Assembly (NCBI RefSeq): GCF_007004545.3
Contig: NZ_CP045503.2
Coordinates: 1,086,501 to 1,150,500 of the forward strand
Direction of reading: 5' to 3'
Length of the DNA stretch: 64,000 nucleotides
DNA from: Shewanella eurypsychrophilus
GTDB lineage: Bacteria; Pseudomonadota; Gammaproteobacteria; Enterobacterales; Shewanellaceae
Shown here: positions 8,374-15,043 of the stretch, piece after piece
Numbering within the stretch: the first letter of the stretch is position 1
Layout: every line of letters begins with the position of its first letter
Translations under genes and position numbers: made by a program
The notes under the pieces: model-generated
The model's database searches: none
What the model was told of the DNA's origin: nothing
Seen by the model: only the letters and a program-made list of their open reading frames with translations

Positions 8374-8553
8374 CTATGATGAGGTTTTTCTTGATTTAGC
8401 AGTTAGGTTTTGATCTCTTTCTGCTTTACCACTACCTAAAATTCTACTTAGAATTGGATTCACAACTAACTGATTAGCAATATTAGCTAAAACTAAACTT
8501 ACTTAATTGGCTTGCAGTGCTAAGGGATCGTTATGGCTAGTCAAAAATGACAT
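8374..8553 (-). pseudogene. Small gene with nonsense codon 17, hypothetical
   Basis: ATG at 8553, with AGGTGA nine bases upstream, begins a frame of 59 codons plus a TAG at 8376-8374. Codon 17 is TAA (8505-8503). The part after the stop reads VSLVLANIANQLVVNPI and SRILGSGKAERDQ, a hydrophobic then charged pattern like a small peptide or membrane-active protein. Its TAG is seven bases before the ATG of the next small gene, so this is the first gene of a decayed three-gene operon. The function is unknown. Confidence 0.4.
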
Positions 8554-8635
8554 TGATATAAATCACCTAAATCAGCGTGAACTCTCGCGATGCTATTTAC
8601 TATATAAAGGTATCACTTCCAGAAAGCTCGGATTT

Positions 8636-8680
8636 GTTCAACACTTGGAATAAGGACGCGGCTGCGCGCTGGCTATCCTG
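8636..8680 (-). repeat. attC-like hairpin, copy 1 (3' part)
   Basis: On the minus strand this reads AGGATAGCCAGCGCGCAGCC, then GCGTCCTTATTCCAAGTGTTGAAC. It ends in GTTGAAC, a perfect match to the integron core GTTRRRY, with CGCG and CCTTAT stem arms. The left end (R'' side) is missing because the 265-bp repeat abuts it. It directly precedes the three small minus-strand genes, as an attC of the preceding cassette would. Confidence 0.45.
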
Positions 8681-8685
8681 AAAAT

Positions 8686-8951
8686 CATGGTCAGAGTAAA
8701 CTTTATCACTTGGTGCTTGCATGTGGTCGCTGAGTAGACTCTTTACAAGCTAATGATTGGCTTTTTCTTCCCTGAATGGCGTTCCCTTGTCGATGTAAGA
8801 GTTTGCCCAGCGTTTCCCTAACTGCACACACATTAACCTACTTTTAATGTGGAATTCAACATCTCCATCACATATTTCGAATAGAAATATAAAACTCTGT
8901 GTTTTGCCCTAGCTTTCTGTTCTTGTTGCTGTTTTCTGTTTGGTTTATAAC
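8686..8951 (-). repeat. 265-bp island repeat, copy 1
   Basis: A non-coding element running from GTCAGAGTAAACTTTATCAC to CTAGCTTTCTGTTCTTGTT on the plus strand. Near-identical copies lie at 12869-13135 and 14767-15043, all in the same orientation and each upstream of a minus-strand small-gene group. No inverted ends and no ORF conserved between copies were seen. Confidence 0.8.
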
Positions 8952-9022
8952 GGATTAATCAAGACACCCATGAGTAACAATCGTGGGTGTTTTGGCTATA
9001 AACAGTGGGAATCCCTCAGGTT
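8952..9022. repeat. ACACCCA/TGGGTGT hairpin and solo IS10-like end
   Basis: GGATTAATCAAGACACCCAT is followed by a loop and TGGGTGTTTT; a second copy is at 12305-12353. GTGGGAATCCCTCAGG at 9005-9020 matches, with one change, the inverted repeat of the IS10-like element at 10102-11444. An IS copy or end was therefore once here. It is followed directly by the RAYT terminus TTTTGACCCCTTTATC. Confidence 0.6.
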
Positions 9023-9289
9023 TTGACCCCTTTATCTGATTTTAAGGACTAAATGATAGTGATTGTTCATCACTGCATAGGCACAAATATCGATACAGAA
9101 AATAGTTGAAAGCGCTTTGATTTGATCGACAATCCAGCCACGTCTATGCTCAAAGCTTTTACCTGTGAGCTCATCCTCTCCACATAGAAAAGCCCTTCTG
9201 ACACAGCGATTTATGATGTGATAGAAGGGTGTAGACTCAGCATCGATTAAGGTTCTTCTTGCGGAGGTCATTATCGCTATCCTACACAA
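9023..9289 (-). pseudogene. 5' fragment of the second RAYT transposase
   Basis: The 85-codon frame nearly duplicates the first part of the broken transposase at 7170-6826 (differences include K-to-T and K-to-Q). It contains the HUH motif NNHYHLVLKI. It is cut at the AAAGGGGTCA element end at about 9020-9035 and lacks the catalytic tyrosine region. The duplicated upstream flank extends to about 9360. Confidence 0.8.
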
Positions 9290-9391
9290 AACTTAGTAGA
9301 GGTAACTTAAAGCCTAGTAGAGGATGATCTAAAGCACAAAAGTTATGGCTGTACTGTCTTTTCTTAATGTATAGAGATAGTAAGTTCGAGC

Positions 9392-9418
9392 TATATACTT
9401 TCTAAAGTAAAGTATATA
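9392..9418. promoter_or_regulatory. Palindrome upstream of the 84-aa secreted protein gene
   Basis: TATATACTTT and AAAGTATATA are perfect inverted arms around CTAAAGT. A second smaller dyad, GGAACACGTTCC, occurs near 9475, and both lie in the 240-base leader of the gene at 9531. They are possible operators or promoter parts; no regulator is known. Confidence 0.3.
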
Positions 9419-9530
9419 TTGTTCCATTCAGCATGACTAAGATGTTGGTTTGTATAGCATGTCTTCATTATTTTGGAACACGTTCCACTGATGGTGGAAT
9501 ATACATATTAATTAAAGGAAGAATTAAACC

Positions 9531-9785
9531 ATGAATAATATTATAAAAAAAATAATAATCGCTTCATTTACTATAGTCGGCGCTTTAAGTGTTGCTTCTT
9601 CGGCCTCTGCTGGAAAGCAAAACAAATGGATTTTAGAATATACCTATATGTCAGGCTCATCAGTAGTTGGTGAACAGGTTATAAACCAATGTACTGGTTC
9701 TGTTTTCACTTCTGGTCAGGTAACCGCAAGTAAAGTATTAGTATCTAGCGAGCCTTGTAGCTACGACGACACTAATAATCGTTAA
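9531..9785 (+). CDS. Small secreted protein (84 aa), DUF6289-like
   Basis: A strong AAAGGAAGA ribosome site precedes the ATG at 9531. A Sec signal peptide (MNNIIKK, a hydrophobic stretch, ASSASA) ends near residue 27. The mature part is about 57 residues with two cysteines (NQCTGS and EPCSYD) and a short beta-strand pattern (ILEYTYMSGSSVVGEQ). The spacing of the cysteine and aromatic residues resembles small DUF6289 proteins, but I cannot confirm that. It is followed by a complete attC-like hairpin and then a terminator. The role is unknown; a cassette-borne secreted protein is the best description. Confidence 0.6.
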   Translation: MNNIIKKIIIASFTIVGALSVASSASAGKQNKWILEYTYMSGSSVVGEQVINQCTGSVFTSGQVTASKVLVSSEPCSYDDTNNR

Positions 9786-9825
9786 AATTTCGTTTATACC
9801 AACTTTTATATAGCCAGAAAAAGAT

Positions 9826-9880
9826 TACTAACAAATAAGGATAGGCCGCGCGAAGCCGCGTCCTTATCCCTAGTGTTGAC
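9826..9880 (+). repeat. attC-like hairpin, copy 2 (complete)
   Basis: ACTAAC-AAATAAGGATAGGCCGCG is followed by loop CGAAG and CCGCG-TCCTTATCCCTAGT-GTTGACT. Arms ATAAGGA/TCCTTAT and the GC-rich inner arms give a cruciform of about 55 bases, the size and layout of a short attC. It starts 40 bases after the stop of the 84-aa gene, in that gene's orientation. The R' core has one deviation from GTTRRRY. Confidence 0.5.
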
Positions 9881-9907
9881 TATAAAAATATCAGTTCCTT
9901 AGAAAAT

Positions 9908-9946
9908 AGAGCCCCCCAACACTGGTATGAATGTCGGGGCTTTTTC
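9908..9946 (+). terminator. Rho-independent terminator
   Basis: AGCCCC, an unpaired stretch and GGGGCT are followed by TTTTTC. It lies downstream of the 84-aa gene and its attC-like site. Confidence 0.6.
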
Positions 9947-10069
9947 AAGTTTGGTGGATAATCAAGGTAACGAAAACCATCTTGATTGACCTTACTGTTC
10001 AACACCTTTAACTTCAGACCCAATATTAAGGGTAGCCTCCGAATAAATAGAGCCATATATGAACGACAA

Positions 10070-10101
10070 AGGGGTCAAAGGGGTCAACAAAGGGGTCAGA
10101 G
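10070..10101. repeat. Triple AAAGGGGTCA element ends
   Basis: Three close copies of AAAGGGGTCA occur just outside the IS10-like element, suggesting repeated insertion or template slippage at RAYT-type termini. The rest of the 9786-10121 interval holds the attC-like site, the terminator and no gene. Confidence 0.5.
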
Positions 10102-11444
10102 CCTGAGGGATCCCCACGAATTTAATAGCATGCTTGTGGATCCCTAACTATTTCTTTCAGTGACGAAATAGCTGCTCGCCAATGGTGTTTCAACAGCTTC
10201 AACAGCTTCAACTTCTTATCCTTGTATGCCCTTAATCCAATAAATTGGTTTGAGAGTACGTTACGATGTTTAATTGAGTTAGCTTGATATTGCCTGTGTT
10301 TATCCGCTGCCTTTACAGCTAAACCTAGCAGATACAACATAAACTGAGATAGACTTGCAATGATTAATAACACGTTAAGTTTTCTAACAATTCTAGTCCT
10401 ACTGTCATTCATCTTTAGGCCAGTTTTCACATCCCTAAAGCTCTCCTCAATTTGCATTCGAGTTGCATAGCACTTAACGATTTTCTTAGCTGTAGTGCTC
10501 GAGCTACACAGTGATGTGGCGAGTAGCCAAGGCTCTTTTTCTCTTGCTGCACTGGCGCGAGAGCGCTTATCTTTTCTGATATCATCACCCTTTGCGTTCA
10601 TGTCTTTACGACCTTTTGGGTGACGTTTATAGATAACTAAACGGGTTTTAAATCCAACAGTTTGGCCTAGCAGAAATTCACCTAGGCTCTGAGCGCGAGA
10701 GGTCGCTTTCATATATAAGTTTTTGATTGGTTGCCAGTCATACTCACCCGATTTGAAGCATTGAGTTCTGTTTCTGACGCGGCCTACGTAATCCCACTCA
10801 AGCGATAACACTTGCTTAAACCAAGGTATACGAAACCCTGCATCGGTCACGATAATAGGCTTGCAGTTACTTGGTAGCATCGCCTTCAGCCGAGTCATAA
10901 ATTGCAGGTGAATTTTAGGTTTTTCTTTCAGGTTTAACGGAAGAATCTCTTCATAGAGTGTTAAAGAGCGCCCTTGAGCAGCAAGGGAAGCGCGGATTAG
11001 AAAGCTCTCCTTTTTGTCATCTAAATCAGACCAATCGATATGGATTATTGGCTGTGGCATTTTGCCCACCAATAGATAAGCCATGCGAGTATAGATGAGC
11101 TTGATATCACGGTGTAACTTAGTGTTAGAGCAGAGCCTATCGACACGCTTAATCTTGTGCTTTTCCAAGGTATTACTATCAATGTCGCGGCCAAGACCTG
11201 TGATTGATAGGGAGCCACCATTCATTGAGCTTTCGATTGCTGAAAACAAACTCTGTCGGCGAGTTTTATGCATTAATGGGGTGACAAGGGAGAGACATTT
11301 TGATAAAACTTGCTTTGCATTCATGGCATTTACTCGTGGTAATTTTTGTTTGGCGATAAATTTGATCACCAAATGCCATGAATGTTCCTCAGTATTTTTC
11401 CTATCTTATTATTTCTGCTTATCTTTTTGTGGGGATCCCTCAGG
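10102..11444 (-). mobile_element. IS10-like insertion sequence (IS4 family)
   Basis: 1343 bases with perfect 16-base inverted ends CCTGAGGGATCCCCAC, close to the CTGAGAGATCCCC end of IS10. One transposase gene fills it. The flanks (GGTCAGAGC left, TTCTGACCCC right) are not a direct repeat but inverted RAYT ends. The normal 9-base target duplication is therefore absent, and the copy probably arose through rearrangement or recombination between two copies. Confidence 0.85.
10122..11372 (-). CDS. IS4-family (IS10 group) transposase
   Basis: A 416-residue DDE transposase. The catalytic triad is visible: D113 in IDWSDL, D177 in VTDAGFR and E309 within the Y-x2-R-x3-E-x6-K signature (Y302, R305, E309, K316). 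IS10 transposase is 402 residues, so this is full length. The first ATG may be the one at residue 16 or 17, since upstream codons lack a ribosome site. The C-terminal region is basic and the frame is intact, so it may still be active. Confidence 0.9.
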   Translation of the reverse strand: MVIKFIAKQKLPRVNAMNAKQVLSKCLSLVTPLMHKTRRQSLFSAIESSMNGGSLSITGLGRDIDSNTLEKHKIKRVDRLCSNTKLHRDIKLIYTRMAYLLVGKMPQPIIHIDWSDLDDKKESFLIRASLAAQGRSLTLYEEILPLNLKEKPKIHLQFMTRLKAMLPSNCKPIIVTDAGFRIPWFKQVLSLEWDYVGRVRNRTQCFKSGEYDWQPIKNLYMKATSRAQSLGEFLLGQTVGFKTRLVIYKRHPKGRKDMNAKGDDIRKDKRSRASAAREKEPWLLATSLCSSSTTAKKIVKCYATRMQIEESFRDVKTGLKMNDSRTRIVRKLNVLLIIASLSQFMLYLLGLAVKAADKHRQYQANSIKHRNVLSNQFIGLRAYKDKKLKLLKLLKHHWRAAISSLKEIVRDPQACY

Positions 11445-11490
11445 TTCTGACCCCTTTGTCTTCCACGCGGCCTATCCTTATTAGTTATGT
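11445..11490 (-). repeat. attC-like site, copy 3 (5' part), joined to element end
   Basis: On the minus strand, directly after the TAA of the next gene, the sequence reads ACATAACTAATAAGGATAGG then CCGCG. It is then interrupted by GGAAGACAAAGGGGTCAGAA, an element terminus. ACATAAC is the R''-like core. Its complement GTTATGT occurs upstream of the same gene at about 12221, as expected at the two ends of an integron cassette. Confidence 0.5.
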
Positions 11491-12132
11491 TTATTTTTTA
11501 TCGGTGACTGCGCTAATAGCCTTGATCATGAAACGTTTAGAGTATAGCGGTGACTCAAACCTAGCAGGGGTCACTCTAATCGCTGAAGTGACTAGAGCTT
11601 CAATAGCGTCCGTTAACCCCTCCTCATTATATGCCATTGATCGATCATTACTAGCGTATGGAAGATCTGGATTTATTGTTAAACATGGAACCGTAGGGTG
11701 ATCTATTTCCTTAAGGTATGCGTGAAACGCACCTTGCGGAAGGTGCATGCCGAACTCTCTCCAAGCGTACTTTTTACCCCAATAGTAACCATCTACCGCT
11801 TGGTGTGTAACACGTGTATCATTTTTTTCTTTGTTGACAGCGTGTTTATCTAAAGCTTCTTGTTGTGCAAATAAATAACTTAATACGGGATTAACTCCCT
11901 GATTTTTAGCCACGCACGATAGGTCAACAATTTTGTTATCATCTTCGATATAGAAGCCAATACTGTAGTGTTCTCCAGCCTCTAGCTCCGGAGTCCCGTT
12001 AGCGACGAATGAGTAAACTGTATCTGTATTTTCAGGAGTAAATGAGTGCGTAAACTTACCGTCACCATTTGAAGATATGGAGTAATTACTAACAATTAAA
12101 TCTTGTATTGTATTTAGTTTTCTTGATTTCAT
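11491..12132 (-). CDS. Hypothetical protein (213 aa), cassette-type orphan
   Basis: The start is placed at the ATG at 12132 because GGAGAAG lies six bases upstream; a GTG 11 codons earlier lacks such a site. The protein is soluble with no signal peptide or membrane segment. The N-terminal half is rich in short beta-type segments (TVYSFVANG, YSIGFYIEDD), and the middle has an aromatic patch (GYYWGKKYAWREFGMHLP). I do not recognise a family. It is flanked by a GTTATGT-ended palindromic repeat upstream and ACATAAC attC-like sequence downstream, like a gene cassette. Confidence 0.6.
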   Translation of the reverse strand: MKSRKLNTIQDLIVSNYSISSNGDGKFTHSFTPENTDTVYSFVANGTPELEAGEHYSIGFYIEDDNKIVDLSCVAKNQGVNPVLSYLFAQQEALDKHAVNKEKNDTRVTHQAVDGYYWGKKYAWREFGMHLPQGAFHAYLKEIDHPTVPCLTINPDLPYASNDRSMAYNEEGLTDAIEALVTSAIRVTPARFESPLYSKRFMIKAISAVTDKK

Positions 12133-12220
12133 AATATGCTTCTCCAGCATTGCAAATAGACCCACTATATGCGGGGATATTTAGATTTTTCAAGATCCAA
12201 TAATAAACATAACAGCTGTA

Positions 12221-12304
12221 TAGTGCGCATGCGCACATATTTTATTAACGTGCATGTACAATTAATAAACCTATTTTTTCAAAACACGCATAGAAATTAA
12301 GAGT
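12221..12304 (-). repeat. GCATGCGC palindromic repeat, copy A
   Basis: About 80 bases that recur at 12777-12860. On the minus strand they run TGTTTTG, AATAGGTTTATTAATTG, ACATGCACGTTAATAAAA, TGTGCGCATGCGCAC, CAGCTGTTATG. A GC-rich hairpin (ATGCAC with GTGCGCAT) forms near the right end. The repeat ends in GTTATGT just upstream of the 213-aa gene. Confidence 0.65.
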
Positions 12305-12427
12305 GGATTAATCAAGATACCCATGATTAGCAATCGTGGGTGTCTTGGCTATACCTAAAGCCAGGTCATCCAATAAAGCCAAAATAATCAAAAGAGCTAA
12401 AAGCTAATGTGTTTTGACCCCTTTATC
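12305..12427. mobile_element. Truncated RAYT-derived element, copy E, with adjoining hairpin
   Basis: 12353-12427 equals the last 75 bases of the RAYT element (CCAGGTCATCCAATAAAGCC to TTTTGACCCCTTTATC). Its left side is replaced by the ACCCAT/GTGGGT hairpin repeat also present at 8952-9000. This is a recombinant or decayed copy. Confidence 0.65.
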
Positions 12428-12456
12428 TGCGCGCGGCCTATCCTTATTAGTTATGT
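12428..12456 (-). repeat. attC-like site, copy 4 (5' part)
   Basis: On the minus strand ACATAACTAATAAGGATAGG then CCGCGCGC. The TAA stop of the 93-aa gene lies inside ACATAAC. It is cut by the RAYT end of copy E, exactly as copy 3 is cut by an element end. Confidence 0.5.
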
Positions 12457-12732
12457 GTTTTTATTGAGCCCTGAAACTGATTTAATATCACCATACTCAC
12501 ACTCGATAGATATATTAATGCTACCCTGTTTTAAATTAAATTTAGTGTAATCTATATATTCAGATCTATATTTTTTACCAACACCATTAAACCTAAATGG
12601 TTCAAGTTCAAACTCACCGGAATAACCCGCATCATTCAGTTTAAGACAAGCTTTTTCTGCAGCTTCCTGCACTGTTCCATACCTATCCTTTGAAATATCA
12701 GACTCCGACATATTAAATGTTACTTTTGACAA
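12451..12732 (-). CDS. Hypothetical protein (93 aa), cassette-type orphan
   Basis: TTG start at 12732, decided by a full AGGAGG six bases upstream. The product is soluble and acidic, with an N-terminal beta segment (VTFNMSES), a helix (TVQEAAEKACLKLNDAGY) and a beta-rich C-terminal half (FNLKQGSINISIECEYG). No family was recognised. It has a palindromic repeat upstream and an attC-like stub at its stop codon. Confidence 0.6.
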   Translation of the reverse strand: MSKVTFNMSESDISKDRYGTVQEAAEKACLKLNDAGYSGEFELEPFRFNGVGKKYRSEYIDYTKFNLKQGSINISIECEYGDIKSVSGLNKNT

Positions 12733-12776
12733 GATTCCCTCCTAATGATGAATAATCAACCAAACTACTGAAACAT

Positions 12777-12860
12777 ATAACGGCTGCATAGCGCGCATGC
12801 GCACATATTTTATTAACGCGCATGCACAATTAATAAACCTATTATTTTGCAAAACGCGTA
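12777..12860 (-). repeat. GCATGCGC palindromic repeat, copy B
   Basis: Second copy of the repeat at 12221-12304. On the minus strand GCATGCGC, GTTAATAAAATATGT and GCGCATGC form an 8-base perfect stem. It ends CAGCCGTTATATG before the 93-aa gene. Confidence 0.65.
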
Positions 12861-12868
12861 TATAAAAT

Positions 12869-13135
12869 CAGGATCAGAGTAAACTTTATCACTTGGTGCT
12901 TGTATGTGGTCACTGAGTAGACCCTTTACAAGCTAATGATTGGCTTTTTCTTCCCTGAATGGCGTTCCCTTGTCGATGTAAGAGTTTCACCTGCGTTTCC
13001 CTAACTGCACACACATTAACCTACTTTTACTGTGGGTTTCAACATCTCCATCACATTTTTCTAATTGAAGTATAAAACTCTGTGTTTTGCCCTAGCTTTC
13101 TGTTCTTGTTATTATTTTTCGATTAGTTTACGGCA
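12869..13135 (-). repeat. 265-bp island repeat, copy 2
   Basis: Closely similar to copies 1 and 3. It differs from copy 3 in TTTCACCTGCG and a short replaced segment near 13030. It lies upstream of the 93-aa gene and its palindromic repeat on the minus strand. The rest of 12733-13229 holds no gene. Confidence 0.8.
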
Positions 13136-13229
13136 GTAATAGAGGGTTGTTACCACCACTCGTAACCCATGAGACAAGCCGTCACCTACTTCAAACAATG
13201 GAATAGCTGACAGGTTTTATTAATTTTAA

Positions 13230-13379
13230 CTAGTTTTTACATCCATTTTTATCACAGGTAATTCGTTCATGAGATGAATTCCAGTGTTCGGAGTTCTTTT
13301 TTGTATCAGTTCCACAACCTGTTTTACCACCTTTATTTCCTTGGTGAACAATTCCTGTTGGTGTGTGTTTAACAGCCAT
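13230..13379 (-). CDS. Small zinc-ribbon-like protein (49 aa)
   Basis: ATG at 13379 with AAGGAG five bases upstream, an excellent site, and a TAG stop at 13232-13230. The sequence begins MAVKHTPTGIVHQG, then TGCGTD (C22), an H-x4-H stretch (HWNSSH) and ITCDKNGCKN with C42 and C47. The spacing of TxCG, then a histidine/tryptophan stretch, then TCxxxxC resembles small zinc-ribbon proteins of unknown function. It is likely cytosolic. It follows, on the same strand, the two membrane-protein genes at 14685-13685. Confidence 0.6.
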   Translation of the reverse strand: MAVKHTPTGIVHQGNKGGKTGCGTDTKKNSEHWNSSHERITCDKNGCKN

Positions 13380-13684
13380 GCTAGCTCCTTTTTATGTAGG
13401 TTTTTTGGTAGTTATTTCAATAATTAAAATGGTGCTACCCATTGTTTAATCTAACTGACTGGGTGTTTTTGGGGAAAGCTTTTCGACATAAAGAAGGGGA
13501 GAGATTGATGTGAATCAATTGCTTGCAATTTTCTCTCTGATTTTTGAAAAGAGTGATCGCTGCTACCTTGTCTTCATCCCGGAATGGCTGCGTTCCCCTA
13601 CCTGAACACAAAACAACCTATTCGTTATGTGGTTTTGAAGATCGAAACAAGTTGTTTTTTTATATATCGGCTATTTTAAGTAAC
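13380..13684. other. Spacer with a diverged relative of the 265-bp repeat
   Basis: 13553-13635 (CCCGGAATGGCTGCGTTCCC, CCTACCTGAACACAAAACAA, TTCGTTATGTGGTTTT) aligns loosely with the middle of the 265-bp repeat (CCCTGAATGGCGTTCCC, CCTAACTGCACACACATTAA, TTTTACTGTGG). No gene was seen. Confidence 0.4.
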
Positions 13685-14218
13685 CTATGTTTTGCTAATA
13701 TCTTTAGATAAAGTTTCATTAATCTCGAACTTTTCACCATACACAGATTCATAAGTTATTTTGATACCAAATTTTTCAAGTTCCATATAAAGTGAGTCAA
13801 GGTCAAATTGTGGCGGTAACGGTACTGATAATATTGATACTGAAGTATTCGGTTGAACAGCAAAGGGGCTCAACATATGATTAACTGTACCACGCTTAAC
13901 AACCCTTTCTACTTCTGCTTTGAGCTCTTTAGTATTGAAGTCAAAGTGCGCACCTTCGGCATTATAAAAAACACCATTTTTTATAAACCCTGGTCCCATA
14001 CCAAAATTGTCCAACAGTATTGATACTACAAGATTTTGATCGTTCTTTTCTGCTTTAAAGTGAGTAGATAGAACAGGCTTGATTGAAAGGCGGTTGTGTA
14101 TTCGCTGGGCCTTTAATTGGTTAATAGTTAACCAAACAACTATAGCTGCTATTATTGTTGATAATATTGCGGCAAAGGCGGAAGCAATTGGCGAAATTGA
14201 CTCTAAAAAGTCCATCAT
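13685..14218 (-). CDS. Membrane-anchored hypothetical protein (177 aa)
   Basis: One N-terminal membrane helix (residues 9-34: SPIASAFAAILSTIIAAIVV), then a basic stretch (INQLKAQRIHNRLS) and a 130-residue soluble beta-rich domain (VVSILLDNFGMGPGFIKN, NTSVSILSVPLPP). This shape is common among cassette and prophage proteins of unknown role. ATG ATG at 14218/14215; AAGGAAG lies about ten bases upstream. The gene upstream on the same strand ends 75 bases away, so they may be co-transcribed. Confidence 0.6.
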   Translation of the reverse strand: MMDFLESISPIASAFAAILSTIIAAIVVWLTINQLKAQRIHNRLSIKPVLSTHFKAEKNDQNLVVSILLDNFGMGPGFIKNGVFYNAEGAHFDFNTKELKAEVERVVKRGTVNHMLSPFAVQPNTSVSILSVPLPPQFDLDSLYMELEKFGIKITYESVYGEKFEINETLSKDISKT

Positions 14219-14292
14219 AAACAGGTAACTTCCTTGTATTCCTTAGATAAAAAAACTAAACAATCCATAATTTTTATAGTGGATCTAGCTTG

Positions 14293-14685
14293 TTAAACTA
14301 ACTTAGCTACTGATTTGATTAGGCTCTTGGTGAAGTCACGTTGCCAGAGATAGTACATCTGTACGATGTAAAGTGGGGATATGAGTAGCCCTCCTAAAAC
14401 CCAATGCCGACCACTTTCTACGAAGCTATTGAGTGAATTTAAGTAGAAAATGAATAGGCCGATAAACAGAACCATTAAGCAGTGTGTTTTAACTATCTCG
14501 TAAGTCACGGCGCTGTAGTTGAATCTTTTGGCTCTAATCTTCTTTAATTCTGACAGTTTCACCTTTCTGAAAAATTGCTTTAGCTTTGTTTTACCAACTT
14601 TTAACGCCCAAGTTAAAAACAAACCCATTAGGACTGCGGGTATAGCATTGATCCAAATATTGATGATTTCATCCATGATAGACAT
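14293..14685 (-). CDS. Integral membrane hypothetical protein (130 aa)
   Basis: Three membrane segments (about residues 10-30, 66-85 and 95-113) separated by a very basic loop (KVGKTKLKQFFRKVKLSELK). No family was recognised. ATG at 14685, with GGAATG just upstream. It is first in a possible three-gene minus-strand unit with the 177-aa and 49-aa genes, preceded by 265-bp repeat copy 3. Confidence 0.6.
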   Translation of the reverse strand: MSIMDEIINIWINAIPAVLMGLFLTWALKVGKTKLKQFFRKVKLSELKKIRAKRFNYSAVTYEIVKTHCLMVLFIGLFIFYLNSLNSFVESGRHWVLGGLLISPLYIVQMYYLWQRDFTKSLIKSVAKLV

Positions 14686-14766
14686 TCCATTCTAATGGGG
14701 GATTATGTCCCATAACCTTATCTTATGACTGATTACCGAGTTTTTTCCTGATGTGACAGCCAGTAA

Positions 14767-15043
14767 AATCAGGGTCAAAGTAAACTTTATCACTTGGTGC
14801 TTGCATGTGGTCACTGAGTAGACCCTTTACAAGCTAATGATTGGCTTTTTCTTCCCTGAATGGCGTTCCCTTGTCGATGTAAGAGTGTGCCCTGCGTTTC
14901 CCTAACTGCACACACATTAACCTACTTTTACTCTCGCTTACAATAGTGAATTCAACATCTCCATCACATTTTCCTAATGAAAATATAAAACTCTGTGTTT
15001 TGCCCTAGCTTTCTGTTCTTGTTCTGTTTTTTGTTTGGTTTAT
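14767..15043 (-). repeat. 265-bp island repeat, copy 3
   Basis: Runs from GGGTCAAAGTAAACTTTATC to TTCTTGTTCTGTTTTTTG. It contains one extra ten-base patch (CTCGCTTACA) relative to copy 2. It marks the outer end of the repeat-bearing island. Confidence 0.8.
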
